NCBI RefSeq assembly: GCF_964340395.1
Contig: NC_135561.1
Location: 16,073,961-16,137,960 of the forward strand
Source of the DNA: Glandiceps talaboti
Taxonomy: Eukaryota; Hemichordata; Enteropneusta; Spengelidae
Reading direction: 5' to 3'
DNA: 64,000 bases
The notes beneath the pieces were generated by a model. It saw nothing but the letters and a program-made list of their open reading frames with translations, was not told where the DNA came from and did no database searches. Position numbers and translations under genes: made by a program. Below, in pieces: positions 35,259 to 48,600 of this stretch; within the stretch, counting starts at the first letter, position 1; each line of letters starts with the position of its first letter.

Positions 35259-35395
35259 GTAACAGGCATTGTCCGGGATAACTATAGCACCAGGTAGTGT
35301 CAGAGATAACTATAGTAACAGGTATTGTCAGAGATACTACTGTAACAGTAACAGGCATTGTCAGAGATAACTATAGTAACAGGTATTGTCAGAGA
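35259..35395. repeat. 28-bp minisatellite, second block
   Basis: Four to five copies of the GATAACTATAGTAACAGG .. TTGTCAGA unit, with GCAT/GTAT and GTCCGGG variants. Confidence 0.88.
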
Positions 35396-35539
35396 TGGTT
35401 GTTGCGGAAAGCTTGTGGGTGCCACGCCCCGGGTGCCTGTATTTGGCTCATTTTAGTTAACGCATTGGTGGTTATTTTTACAAGCCCCTCCTTAAGATGA
35501 ATATGCATGAAAATTTAGCTATTGTCCTCTGTTTGTGCT

Positions 35540-35715
35540 TGTCGCTAATACGGTTCTCTGATTGGCAGTTATTTATATCCTGATGACATTCGCTAGACCT
35601 CCGGGATGTTCCATCCTCGATAGCGTTGTTCGGCTGTGTGTCGTATTTTATCGGAAGAACATCCGAGGGCTAGCTGATAAACTATCTACTCTTGAGTCAT
35701 AATGAAATACCTGGT
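35540..35715 (+). promoter_or_regulatory. Weak promoter-like sequence with a 4-codon exon candidate
   Basis: CTGATTGGCAG (inverted CCAAT box) is followed within 15 bases by TTATTTATATCC, a TATA-like element. An ATG at 35702 then reads MKYL to a GTATGTG donor. A later frame at 37222-37422 could be its terminal exon. The link is speculative. Confidence 0.2.
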
Positions 35716-35734
35716 ATGTGAATATGATATTTGG

Positions 35735-36240
35735 GGGTGGGGGTCATCATGTTTTAGAAATAAGGTATAGGATCGGAGTTCAGCCTGTTATTGGTTTTAT
35801 GAGGGGGGGGGGGGGGTGTCAGTGATTTGCCATCGGCCTCATGGAAAAATCAGGTGACTCCCCCCCCCCCCCGGGCTGGAGAAACTGACCAGACCCTTAA
35901 GCTAAACCGATTAGATCCAAACACAGGTGTTGATAATATAATGTAGCACCTTCCCACATTTCCAGTGGTGGTAGAAGTAGGAAATAGCCAATGCCTTTAT
36001 GACTATCAATGTGATGGCAGCAGTGGGATCACGTCATCACCATTGATTTTGGGACTTTTTCTATGATTGGCAGTATTTTACCCTATGTTTTTGAATTATT
36101 TTAACAGGCAATGGTCATGTTTTAGAGAAAGACAATTGAGGATGGCCACTCTTTATCATGACAGAATCGAGGGATGGTCACATTTTATGCTTTCTGCTTT
36201 CTCCTGGCCCACCCCCTTGTAATTACTGAAGGCTCCCTTA
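35735..36240. repeat. Dispersed GGGTCA(T/C)-TTTTA repeat with poly-G/poly-C pair
   Basis: GGGGGTCATCATGTTTTAG, GATGGTCACATTTTATGC and TGTAATTACTGAAGGCTCCC match blocks in the 15.2-16.6 kb element and, less closely, 60560-60700. A G run (about 35802-35815) and a C run (about 35859-35871) flank a short spacer and could pair. Confidence 0.6.
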
Positions 36241-37221
36241 ATATGCTCAATGTTATTTGAAAAATTCAAATACACTGTTGATAAAGGCCCCTAGTTGAGT
36301 GAATGAAAGGCATAAATATGTTTGGATAGACTCACCCTTTATATGAATAATCAATTTTATTGTAAGAGTCAATGAGTTATTTGTATATATCAATAAGTGA
36401 CTTCACAGTATAGCATATGAAAATTTTCTCATTAAAATGTATGTCCAAAATCAAATAATATGTATATTAAAGAAATACAGCAATTAAGCAGCATCTCAGT
36501 AGTACTGGAGATTGATTTAGAATCCAATATAATTTGCTGGGCAAATTGATGATAGACTATAGCATGTGTATATAATTGATTTTTGTCGCTTTCTGACTTG
36601 TATAATTAATGGTTTCAGACAGTAGATAGTGGTGACTTGTTACAAAAGGTGATGATGATCCACTTATGCATGTGTTATAAATTTGATAACTTACATAGAT
36701 GTATATACAGTGATTTCTTACAGCCTATTTCAAATCCATATTTCATAAATGTTTTTGAATTTTTTTGGATCTGCACCCTAATAATCAACAGCCTGATGCA
36801 ATCACGATTTCAACCTATTACTGTACTACGTATGGATAAAATTTATATAATTATATAAACAATGTTTTATTGTATTATAGGCATTCAAACAATTTTCGGT
36901 GAATATATCGTAAGTTGTCAAACAGAAAAAATGTATTCCAGTTACAGATAGTGCAGAGCAGAAAAAAGCTGATGTGCAAAGAAACTGGTATCTTTTGACT
37001 TTAATTTTCATTCAAAATCATTCAGACTATTAAAAGAATGATCATGAATTTGTTTGATTGGCCTTACTTAAAGTTATTAAAATCATTTGTCGTTCAGACA
37101 AATTTCCATTTGTATTACTATAAAGATATGTTGATATGTTTTTGATATTTCACATCTCTGAATAGTTCATGTAATTGCCATTTTGCTTTCATGGAATCGT
37201 TTATTTCTTTCTTTTTTTCCA

Positions 37222-37422
37222 GACAAGAAGCAAAATCTGGGAGTTACTTGAGGAGTGGATTGGCAAGCTTCTCTTGTCCTATCAAATTCTTTTGAGTTGT
37301 ATATTTTTGAAATCTTCAGGTTTCAAAGCTTGGCTAGTCCCTTCTTTAGTAAAGGCCTTAGATATTTGTAGTAGGAGTCATGAACCTATCAAAAAAGACA
37401 TAAAAGACAAACAAAAGAATTA
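37222..37422 (+). CDS. Doubtful terminal exon, 66 codons
   Basis: A strong polypyrimidine tract and acceptor (TTTCTTTTTTTCCAG) precede an open phase-0 frame. It starts TRSKIWELLEEWIGKLL and ends in a basic tail KKDIKDKQKN and a stop. It resembles no family I know and has no sure upstream exon. It may be chance or an old transposon reading. Confidence 0.18.
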
Positions 37423-37814
37423 GTTGAAGTAATAAATAATACTTTGCCGAATGAAATTTGATATTGTCTAATTACTGAAATTTTTAATTATGTAAATGTC
37501 TGATTACAATTAAAAACTACACCAGCAAACTATATCAAATGTGTGTGCTTTGTTACTATCAATGCACCTACCAAATCATACAGAATTTGAAGTGTGCATT
37601 CTTAAGATATAGCCTAATTACTGCAAATCATTAATTATGCAAATTAAACATTACAACACACAGTTTCTTCAATAAACATTAAAACTAACATCAGCAAACT
37701 TTAAAGGATATGTGTGCTATGTTTTGGTTGATGAATATACCAAATTATATGGAATTTGAAGGATGCATTCTGAAAAGATAGCTTAATTACAGACAATCAT
37801 TAATTATGAAACAG

Positions 37815-38170
37815 GTAGATTTCAACAACTACCAGTGGAGGATAGAACCTGTAATTTTTGTTTAGGATCAGAAATTGAAGATGAGAAACACTTTCTTTTT
37901 GATTGCTGTCTTTATAATTCTTTAAGAGATACTTTAGTTAGTAGAGTGTGTGCTTTATACCCAGAGTTCAGTGCTTTTCAAATTATCGATAAGATTGAAC
38001 TACTGATGATCAAAACACCTGACCTGTTGGCAAACTTTATCTTTGATGCTTATAATAAGAGAAAGGAGAAAATGTATAATTTGTAAGATATACTCCTCAC
38101 ACTTGAAAAAAAATGTTTCTTTCTTTATGTATTTATTTATTTATTTTGCAACAAATTGGATTTGTGTCTT
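37815..38170 (+). pseudogene. LINE (non-LTR retrotransposon) ORF2 C-terminus and 3' tail
   Basis: The reading QQLPVEDRTCNFC then GSEIEDEKHFLFDC is the cysteine/histidine-containing C-terminal motif found after the reverse transcriptase in many LINE ORF2 proteins. The frame starts abruptly without an ATG context, ends at a stop at 38084, and runs into a T-rich 3' UTR with a TATTTATTTATTTAT tail. This is a 5'-truncated insertion. Confidence 0.72.
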
Positions 38171-38886
38171 ATAAGCCCAAGGGGGCTGGATGTGGCAAGT
38201 TTTAATAACAATTGTACCAGATCATATAAACAAATGTATACTTTAAGTCCACATAGGACACGTTAATAAATAAAATACAACAACAATTATGCACTGATGG
38301 TAAATCACTCAGGCAGTAGTTGTTACATAACAACCCTCATGGCAATAGACATTCACTTGTGCCCTCATAGCCAGGCAATAAGTGTATATTAGCCATGTTT
38401 GGTTAATTAATTACGACATTTGATCTTGATGCCTCCCATAAAGTAGCATAGGAAGGAGCACAGCAAATGGTGAGAATGTTGATATTATGGACTATTCCAC
38501 TTTTACATGGGACATCTACCTCTAGATCAACTACAAGAACATTATTTATATTGATTATATTCTCCTTGCACATAATCTGCCCAAAAACAGACCAATTCTA
38601 GCCATTACTCAAAAAAAGAGTGCACCAAATTTGAATTTAGCAAGTCATTTTTTGAGAAAATGATGACAAAGAGAGACTTCACTAAACCTCCTTCTTATGC
38701 CAATTATGCTATATATATATGTTTATCTTCAACATATCCTGTCCAAAAACTGATGAACTCTAACCATTACCCTAAAGAGTTAGTATACCAAATTTGTGTT
38801 TGAGAAAATGATACCAAAGACTGAGACAGACAGCCATAAAACCTCCCCTTGGGAGAGCTAAGTTAAAATAAACCCATCTTTCATAA

Positions 38887-39196
38887 GGCCTAACAATTTT
38901 TTTTGTAGATTACACTCGTTTTCATATGTGAGTGTCAAGTTCATGTACATTAGTTTTGTTTGCCATTGTTTCCCATGTGGTTTTTGTGTTATTGGTTTCT
39001 TCCATTACAGATTGGAAGAATAGTTTTATATTGTCTTTTTAAGTTGATGTCAGTTTCCGCATCTACTACCTCTTGCAAGACTTCACAATTTTGGCGGTTG
39101 TATTATTTTTTTCTTAAATGCATAAAAACAAGTTTATGGTCGGCGTGAAAAACTAGGTGGGGGTCGGGTAACCGGAACCAAACAATTTTTTAGGCC
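38887..39196 (+). mobile_element. PIF/Harbinger-like MITE, family B, copy 5, abutting the acyl-CoA oxidase gene
   Basis: 310 bp with GGCC termini and TAA target duplications on both sides (38884-38886, 39197-39199). The left inverted repeat has lost part of its sequence; the right one is intact (GGAACCAAACAATTTTTTAGG). Its right end contributes the G of the TAG stop codon of the minus-strand gene. Confidence 0.9.
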
Positions 39197-39432
39197 TAAT
39201 AACTAAGGATTAGTTCACCTACCTCTTCTTTGTTAAGTGAAGACTGCTTAGCCCACTTGTACATCTCCTCATACACATTACCATCATACCTTCCCAATGC
39301 TGAACAACCAAGACTTTCATCTGGGAAATCAAAAGCATCTACCAAAGCTATAGCATTGGGCCGAATAGATGACATGACTCTCGCTATCTGAGTGGTTACC
39401 ATAGAGATTTGATCACCATTCATGTAACCATC
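39196..39432 (-). CDS. ACOX1: ACOX exon 13 (last visible exon, stop at a transposon junction)
   Basis: It encodes [19 protein letters not shown] and [17 protein letters not shown], then [15 protein letters not shown] and a TAG. The TAG is made of the TA of a target-site duplication and the first G of a family-B MITE. A GTAGGT donor lies inside the exon after NKEE (39222), so an unseen further exon with the peroxisomal signal is possible. Confidence 0.88.
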   Translation of the reverse strand, partial: DGYMNGDQISMVTTQIARVMSSIRPNAIALVDAFDFPDESLGCSALGRYDGNVYEEMYKWAKQSSLNKEEVGELILSY

Positions 39433-42400
39433 CTGTGAAAATAAATTGAAAAAACAAATATGTTTATCAAAATGCATACACCCTAAAAACGACATATTTA
39501 ACCACTTTAAGTAGCGGTAGGTTCTCTCTGTGATATGGAATGTATAGATATTGTCTTCTGTTCATAGCAATTTCTAAACATGTAACATTTTGGAAATGAA
39601 TATTCAACACTGACAATGTTATTTCAATATTTTAATATTCTGAAGAAAACACATATGATGACCTGTTCTGTATAAATGTGCCATATTTTGTGCATTTACA
39701 CAAGCGAGGTCCCTTTCAAAAATATTTGGCACCTCTAACTTCATTAGACATGGGGTAAGTCACAAAATTATGAACAATTACGAAGATTAAGATAAAACCT
39801 TTGCATGTGGTTTTTAGGACTTGAGACTGTCTCTATAAAACTTTCGCAAGTTGTGCAATATCTGTCAACAAAGACCAACTGTGCCATGTCGTACAAAGAA
39901 AAAGTATCATTGCACTGTGAGGAAAAGAGTGTTTATTCCCCTTTAAAAGGGGCTGATGATTGTTGCAAGAATACACCACCTGCAAAAAGTCACCAGCATT
40001 TTCTCTGATACCATATAAGGCATACAACTGACAAAGCTTGGTTAAAACATCTCTGATTGGTTGTTCCATTGGAGTTGTCATGGTGAAATCAATAAAACTC
40101 TTCATCACAACAAAATGACAGTGAGCCTGCAAACACAAACATAATAAGAAACTTCTTGAAGTCCACACAAATTATGTCATAGTATCATTCAGTTGGTTTA
40201 TGTAACTGCGACACCATCGTTACTACTTCAGTTAGGTGAATAACATTAATTCATCCATATAAAACAAAAATGCAGCAGAAATCGCTGCATCGCGAGTGCA
40301 AATACCTCTGAGAATCCAAATTGGCACTCATATTCTGATACAAGTACCATAGGTCAATGTGAGTACTAACTGCATTGCCCTTTTTGGATGTTTAGACAGT
40401 ATAGAAGTAGAAGCACGGCTCTGCAGTTATCACTACATATTTTTATCTGAAATAGCAAATTTCCATAAAAATCATACTGTGTCATTATGCAATGTCATTT
40501 GCAAGGAACAATTGTGTCCTTATTTGCATACGATTTGCATCCAGGTATGCAATAACGTTTTTGGTGTTGCACTGCAGTGCAAATGTGACTCATTTGCGAA
40601 TGCACCTGTGCAAGTACCCGCTGGTACATAATATTACCTGGTTTATGTCAATGTCTTAAATCAAAGTACCATTTATCACCTACCTCAGCAGCTTTGATTA
40701 ACAGAAGATGTGAGTTGTTCCATGCCACATGTTGAGGTGTTCCCTTGGTTATCTCACTCTGCAATTTCTGGGCTGCTTCGTTCACCAAGCTGATAACAGA
40801 AAAAAGAATGTCTCAGAAAATGTATAACATGTAACATATAATATATCACCTGCATCTCACAAGTCTAGCAAATTGAAAGGAATTTCTACCAAATTTGAAT
40901 AACTTTTGGATTTATTGTCGATTATGTTTATCTTGATTATTTTTTATATATTATTGCCCTATATCTACTATGTACACTTTGATTTTGTACCACTTTGAGA
41001 TCAGACATAATTTATTTTTAAATTACTGAATGAATTATGATAATAGTTTAAGTCTTACGGAAACCATGGCTGTACCAATTTCTTTTTGTGGTAAATGTAC
41101 TTTGAATGTACCAAAGATTCCAAGGTATCTGACCTCCTGTTAGTTCTCAAATGGAATTATATGACAGGATGAAACACTCAGGTTTTACCAGAGTTCACCC
41201 ACTGTTACTTACTTAGCAAAAATCACTGCTGGATAAGCACTTACCCACATGCCCTATTTTGATATGCATTTATCAAGACTTCAAACTTTAGCAGATCTGA
41301 TGGTGTTTTTGCTGGACATTTGCCTTGCTCTTTTACTTCCAAATATGATGTAAATGGTGGAAGTTTGGTTCCCATGGCAACCTTTGCTGCACATTTAACT
41401 AGATATCTGAAATGATATGACAAATCTTGTGAATATTTGCACTGTAATTAATTGCCATTCATGCCTGACAAAATATTTTGTAAATTTTCTGGATGGATTT
41501 GTTCAATGTACTGATGTCAGCTTCCATATTCAATTGAGAATGATATTGCTTTGTTTACAAAGAGAACATGTAGATTACCAGGGATGTAGCTAATGTTAAA
41601 AGTAGCAGGTAAAATTGAAACGAGTAGGCGGCCATACTTTCAAGGTAAACCAATGACCTTGCTCAACAATGTATATATAGTGGTTAGCATGAAGTTTTAA
41701 AACAAACAATTCCTGAAAAAGTAGCGGACAAGATATTAGGTGTTTTTTTAGCTGGCTGTTGGCTCTTATCTACATCCCTGGTTACTATAACAATGTACAA
41801 TAAATGGAATCAGCAATTTATATTGCTGACTATATTTGGACAAATTAAGTATGCTTTAGGTGCATCTTGACAAATTAAGTATGCTTTAGGTGCATCATGA
41901 CAAAAATTATCCCAAGGGTAGGACTCCAGATTTCTCTAGTGCAGTACATAGGGACATAATTATAGTATTAGAACATTTCCAAACACAAAAAAGAACACCC
42001 AAACTATTGTAATCCTCTGAAGTGTGTATCATTATTTTTTCTGTTACAATCCAAACTGATTTTAATTGTCCTGTTTGGTGCTTCCAACAGGGCTGACCAA
42101 TGTTTGCAAAGTGAAAGTTCTTTTCTGAATTTTTACCTCACTTAGTAAATTATGAATATTCAGGTTTGGTCACAATAGGGTTTGTTTTCCTGTCAACACC
42201 AGTCTCTTTGGGGAAAAACATTGTCATGAGGTACAAAAGGTCCCTTTACATGCTATAAACTTACATGGCTGTTTGTAGATTGGTACTTTGTAACACTCAT
42301 GAAGACCAATAACATACACACACAAAGAAATCTTTATTTATGTATTTAGTTATTTTCACTTCATTATCTTATTTATCATGCACTTATTTGTTCAGATATC

Positions 42401-45400
42401 TAGTCATTTTGTATGACTTTAGCTTTCTAGTGTCTGATATGACAATTGCACAAGTTTGTATATAAGGCCAATGGCCATAGTACTGAATAGAGGATTGATT
42501 GATATCACACCACTCAACTTACCTAGCTGTTTGTAGATACATAACTGTACTTTCACCTTCCCCTGTGATGGTTACAGCTACTAGAGTATACAAACTAGGG
42601 AGTGCACTCACTTCAGAGTATCCGTGTCCACCACATGCCAATCTACATTTCTCTATGCCTTCTCCTGCTTTACAAGTAACAAATGCCTTGATTCCGGCTA
42701 CTGTTCCATGGACCTGTATGAAATGACATTTATATATTATTCCCCAATATTTTTCTTCGTTCAATCAGGGCAAATATCAGTTACACGTAAGTTGCCTTGT
42801 CACCATGAGTCAAAGATGAATAATGACAAAGCCAATTATTCCCCAATATTTTTCTTCGTTCAATCTGGGCAAATATCAGTTACACATAAGGTGCCTTAGC
42901 ACCATGAGTCAAAGATGAATAATGACAAAGCCAATTATGCCACAAGTATTTTCAGACAGAATGTAGAATATTGGAGAATCAGTGTACATGTATATGCTTA
43001 TAATTTCTGAAACATTGTGGAATTTAAATTGTTGACTTATATTTCACGCTCTGCACAGCAAAATACATAAACAAGCATATTTTTTGTGATGTAGAATGTC
43101 GAGACCTTAAAACACACAGATTTTCTTTTGGATATGGACATCCAAGTCGGCTTTTGTATGATCATCAATGTAAGCGGAAAGCATTTGTAGCCTTAGTCAT
43201 TTATACAGGGGAATAATTTCATTACTGTGACTTAATTCTTGTTCAAATGAGTCAAATGAGACATGAGTGGAAGAGGCAGAAGGAAAGCAGACTGATCATA
43301 TTCATAGTATCACATTCAGAATAGTGCAACACTAGATTATAAACGAAACAAGTTGAACAGAAAATATGGAATTTATACCCTGGTTGTTCTACATCATGAT
43401 AACATGTGTCTGTGTCGACAATGTGTATCTACATCAATGGTTCTGCTATGTTTGAAATGTGAGTCAAAACATTCAAAATTGCCTTTATGTTCCTTGATCT
43501 TTCTTTGATATTACTGGTGCTGGTATTGTTAATCTCCAATATTTTTCTTAATTCAGCCGGAAATTACTCATGACCTAAGGGTTTTGTCACCACTTGTCTA
43601 CTGTCAATGCTGTTCCTAACATACTTAGTGATGTGCTGGTCCAAAAGGGATACAATAAATGGATGGATGAATGAATGAAAAGGATGGATGGATGGATGAA
43701 TGAATGAATGAATGAATGAACAAACGACCAAACGAAATGGATGGATGGATGAATGAATAAATGAATGAAATGGATTGATGGATGAATGGATAAATGAACA
43801 GATGGATGGATGAATGAATGAATGGATGCATGAATGAATGAATGAATAAATAAATAACAAAATAACTAAAATAAATAAAAAAATTAATAAATAAGTAAGT
43901 AAGTAAATAAATAACACTCTATCTTTTGTATGGAGTATACTGCCATCAGATTTAATGTCAAATTGGAGATAAAACTAACGTTCTCCACATGATTGAATTG
44001 ATTCTTTTGTTTCGTACTTACATCTGAAAGTGATGCAAAATTTTCAGTCTGCATTTCTCTTTGTAGCTGATCATGAAGCTGGTTGATTTTCTTTTGTGTG
44101 AATAAAAATGCATAAACTGTAGCAAGCTGTGGTAAAATCTTATACTGCTGAGATTGGAAATCCATTATCTGTACCTCTTTGGCCCTGTGAGCAGAAACAA
44201 TATTGATAAAATTTTATACTGCTGAGATTGGAAATCTAGTACCTGTGCCTTTTTTGCCCTGTGAACAGAAACAATATTGATAAACTTTTATACTGAGATT
44301 GGAAATCCATTATCTGTACCTCTTTTGCCATGTGAACAGAAACAATATTGATAAAATTTTATACTGCTGAGATTGAAATCTAGTACCTGTGCCTCTTTTG
44401 CCCTGTGAACAGAAACAATATTGATAAAATTATTAGTTAAATCCTATCATAACAAACACTTCACATAAATTCCCAAATCCATATAGTATAGTTTCAAAGA
44501 TAGTGTTTTTGTTAAAGTGGCCATTTGGATGACAAATTGGTGTATTTATTTTGGAGTTCCATATGTCCACTTTAAGGTCTGAGGTTAATTAGACTGTCGA
44601 CAGTCGTTTGTGCCTTTTTTGCTACGTTTCATCTAAAACAGAGTCTTCAGCTCGCTCCATAGCACTGAATACCAATGCGTACTGATAGGAACTGTGAGTG
44701 CCGAAGGCATGAACTGCCTCCGGCACTTGCTGTTCAATCAGTACACGGTTATAGTATTGCTCTGGATCGGAGCGAGGTGACGACTTTAGTTTTAGATAAA
44801 ATGTAGCAAAAAAGGCACGAACGACTGTCAACAGTCTATATGTTAATATATGTATTATAATGTCTATCTGAGAGTCCAATGTATTTTACCAGGGTCTCAC
44901 CAAATGGTACAAGGTATAGAAATTTAACACAGTTTCCCAAGTTCAATTTCTGATGTCTCAAGACCTTTGCAAAAAACATGTTGGACAAATTTATACACTG
45001 CGTGAATAAAGGGCTCACACATACATGTATGGGCCAAATGCAAATAACATTGTGAAACAAAGTTTGGAAAGATATGGAAATTTAAGCAAGCTTTCTGAGA
45101 TCAATTTCTGCTACATGTACTGTGGCTCCAATACCTTGGCATACCACTTCACAATACTATCAATACTATACATAACAATATACAAATTTGACAGACAATG
45201 CAATAACAATGTGAAACAGAGTGGAAAACACCAAACCCTTTTTCAAAAGTATCTTAACATTAAACATACAAAGTTGCATTCACAAGAACAAACAACACTC
45301 ATAAAGTGATTTTTATTCATACAGATAACTAAAGCATCAGATCTTACCCTGGTTGAATTTCACTCTGTCTCCTGACAATACTGTATCTGGTTGCTATGGT

Positions 45401-45595
45401 AACAGCAGATGCAAATCTTAAGGTGACATATAGTAGGAAAAACACCCTCATATAGAGCAATGTACCATATGATAATCTTGTGTTTTGGGGTTTGACATAT
45501 TGGCCACTTGGTAGTATCTGTGTGGAAACAACATAAATTACTCTCCAGGACTATTTGCAAACTACAAACTTTCGACTTAGACTCATCAGAACAGC

Positions 45596-45628
<33 letters not shown>

Positions 45629-48600
45629 CCCATCAGAGGTTTCTGTGCATTCCCATAATTGCAATTCCTGCTGCCTATTATAATCCAAAGATTAAGTTAT
45701 GAAAAGGAATTTCAGATTTGTTCATAACGCTTTCAGAGACACCAAGAAATTGCTTAAATAAAAAGATTTCAGTGCTTAAATAAGTCTATGCACATCCTTT
45801 TGTGCGTCTTTAAAATAAATAGCTGATTGCGTGAAGTGTCTGCTAATTGTTAAAGAATTCTAAAACCATTTGTACTTTGCCTGGAGGCCATGAATACATA
45901 ATCGCCATCCTAATCTGACAAGCGAAACATCTGCAATAATCTATTTTTCAACGTCTGAATCTGTGGGTTTGACATTTTGTTTTTAAAAACAAGGCTCGAT
46001 CCTAGTGTTCTGTTCAGAAGTTAGGACAGTACAATATAGTTACTTTGGAATAATAAATTGGAAATGAATGCAACGTTTTGATCAGTCTACTATGGACCTT
46101 GATCAAGCAATGATTTCATTATTCAGTGTTGATGTCTCTCTTTGTCGCATTTGTTTCCGGTTTATCATTTCAAAGTAACTATATTGTACAGTCCTATCGG
46201 TTCTTGGAACCATGAACAACATATTCATTTCTCCATTATTCAGAAGTTATAAATATGCATATTAATTCAAGGAAGAATTTAGTCAATGTACCCAGAATTT
46301 CACCTTTAGATATTATTCCCCAATATTTTTCTTCATTTAGTCAAGAAAAATATGAGTAACTTAAAGGGTCCTTTTCACAACAAGTCGCTAGGTGAGCTGT
46401 AACAGCCCTTAGGTCACGAGTATTGTTCAGCTGAATGAAGTAAAATATTAAGGAATAATATTATTATACCATCGCCAGTAATATAAAAAAAATTAGGGAA
46501 AGTAATGGAAATTTTTATTTTGACATATTTCAAACACAGCAGAACCAATGACATAGACATGCGTTGTTGCGACATAGACGCATGTTGTTGTGTCAGGGAA
46601 TGACCCTTATGCATGGTATAATAATAATTACAAATTACAATAAAAAAGACAGTAAAATTGTTTGCATCTCTACAGCTATTTACAATCTATAAAATTGATA
46701 ATTGCTTTTATGTACCTGATCAGGGTTGTGTATGGCTGCAATATCACATTTGTAAATATTGGCAACAAATATTGATTCAGAAAGTGCTACAAACACCATA
46801 TGGCCAGCTTCTATTCAAATATGCAATGTGTACAATTCTATTTTAAAGTTAGCAATATATAAATAATTGTACCAATTTTGTTTTACCAGTATTTTGCCTT
46901 CAGTTTAGTCATTGCATTCCATTCTTTGAAATGTTATTTTTCCTGTAAAAAGCTGCTGAATATCTCATAAAATTGTTGTCACTACTCCTTTAGCAACTGT
47001 AGTGACAAAGGCACCTTAGGTCATTCATATTTTCCTTGGCTCAATGAAGAAAAATATTGGGGAATAATATCTAATGATTTGTTATAGCTGGAAGGAACAT
47101 GATTAAACATTATAGTATAGTTCATTTAGCTAGAAGTTTAGATTAGTATGGATATTTTCAATGTGATAGAGCTGTTGATGGTAGACGTAATAGATCCCAT
47201 GGAGGTGCTACTTTCCTATCTATAAGCAATATATAGCTAATTCACTGTATGAAAAGTCATATTTGACCATGACTTTCCACCCGGGGTAACTTAGCTTGAC
47301 CAGAGGGTGTGTAACCATGGGGAGTATGAGACGAAGTTCCATCTTTGACTTAATTTACACACAGTGATATCTCCCATGGGGTGTGTAGACATCATCTTCT
47401 CGTACTATCCCTAGACAGAGATGGTAGTTAGGTGGGCCACAGGTAGGGCAAAGGTGGGTCAATTAGACTTGTGTGTAGTGTAAAGTCAATGGATGGATAC
47501 TCCTCATGTTTTTGTATGGTTTAAAGTAGATAGGAGTTTAATTACTATCACAAATGATCGCTACATTGTATTTACATTCCCCATATACATAACAAAATTT
47601 CACATGACTTTTTTTGAATTGTTAGAAAGAGCCATTGTCAGATTTTCAACAGAGAGAGATTTGGAGGTTTTAATTCCTGTGTGGGCAATCTAAATGATAC
47701 AATAGATTACCAGCTGATTATCAAACTGAAAGTTTTCAATGCTTATTTTTCATTTTAGCTTTGTAAACTTCAGTAATTCATCTTGGAATTATAATTACAT
47801 TTTCGAATAAATAAAATGTTTCATCCCATGATGTCAAGACATGAAACATTTTATTGACTATCAGACAATAAATCAATGAGAAATAATCACAAAAGACAAC
47901 GTAGTGCTCCCCATGCAATGTATCATAGTTTAGGTGGGGAACCCCCGTAAAATGATGTGGGAACCCCGGTAGATTTTACCTACTTACCGCCCTTAAATAA
48001 AACACTGCAACCCATTCATGAAAGACTTCTTTGACGGTCTGTTACTGTGAATTCAATGAAGTGTAGAGGTTTGTAAATGTTTATGCTCAACAACATACAT
48101 TTATATGTACTATAACTTCAATAACAGTTGAACACCTATAAACTTACCTTTGCAAACTTCATTAACATATTATCTCTTGGTATGCGAACATTGTCAAATC
48201 TTGCAAATCCATTATCTTCATAGTTGATTCCAAATTTAGGACCAATGTCCCCTACAGTGACACCTGGTATGCAAAGTTTAGATAACATTAACATTATCAT
48301 AACAGATTAAAGCACAGGGGCTTGAAATTGGCCATATTTGTTTAAAAGTTTTTGTTTTTTGTGTATTGTTTACTTTTTTTTACTTATTGAAATTTGTGCA
48401 ATAAAGAAAACATTATTAAATGCAAATGAGTATGCAAATGAATGCAATGTCATTCCTTGTACAGTACAGTACTTCATGACACACGAGTGTCTGCGTTGAT
48501 ATACATTTGCATGAGTGCTTGCAGTGTTTTCTGCTTCACTTGTGAAAGAATAGCCATAGGGCACATGAGAAGCATTCATTCTCATCCCTTGCATTTGCCA

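Noticed and set aside
43564-43917. Ile/His/Ser-rich minus-strand readings
   Set aside because: Tetranucleotide repeat artefact within an ACOX intron.
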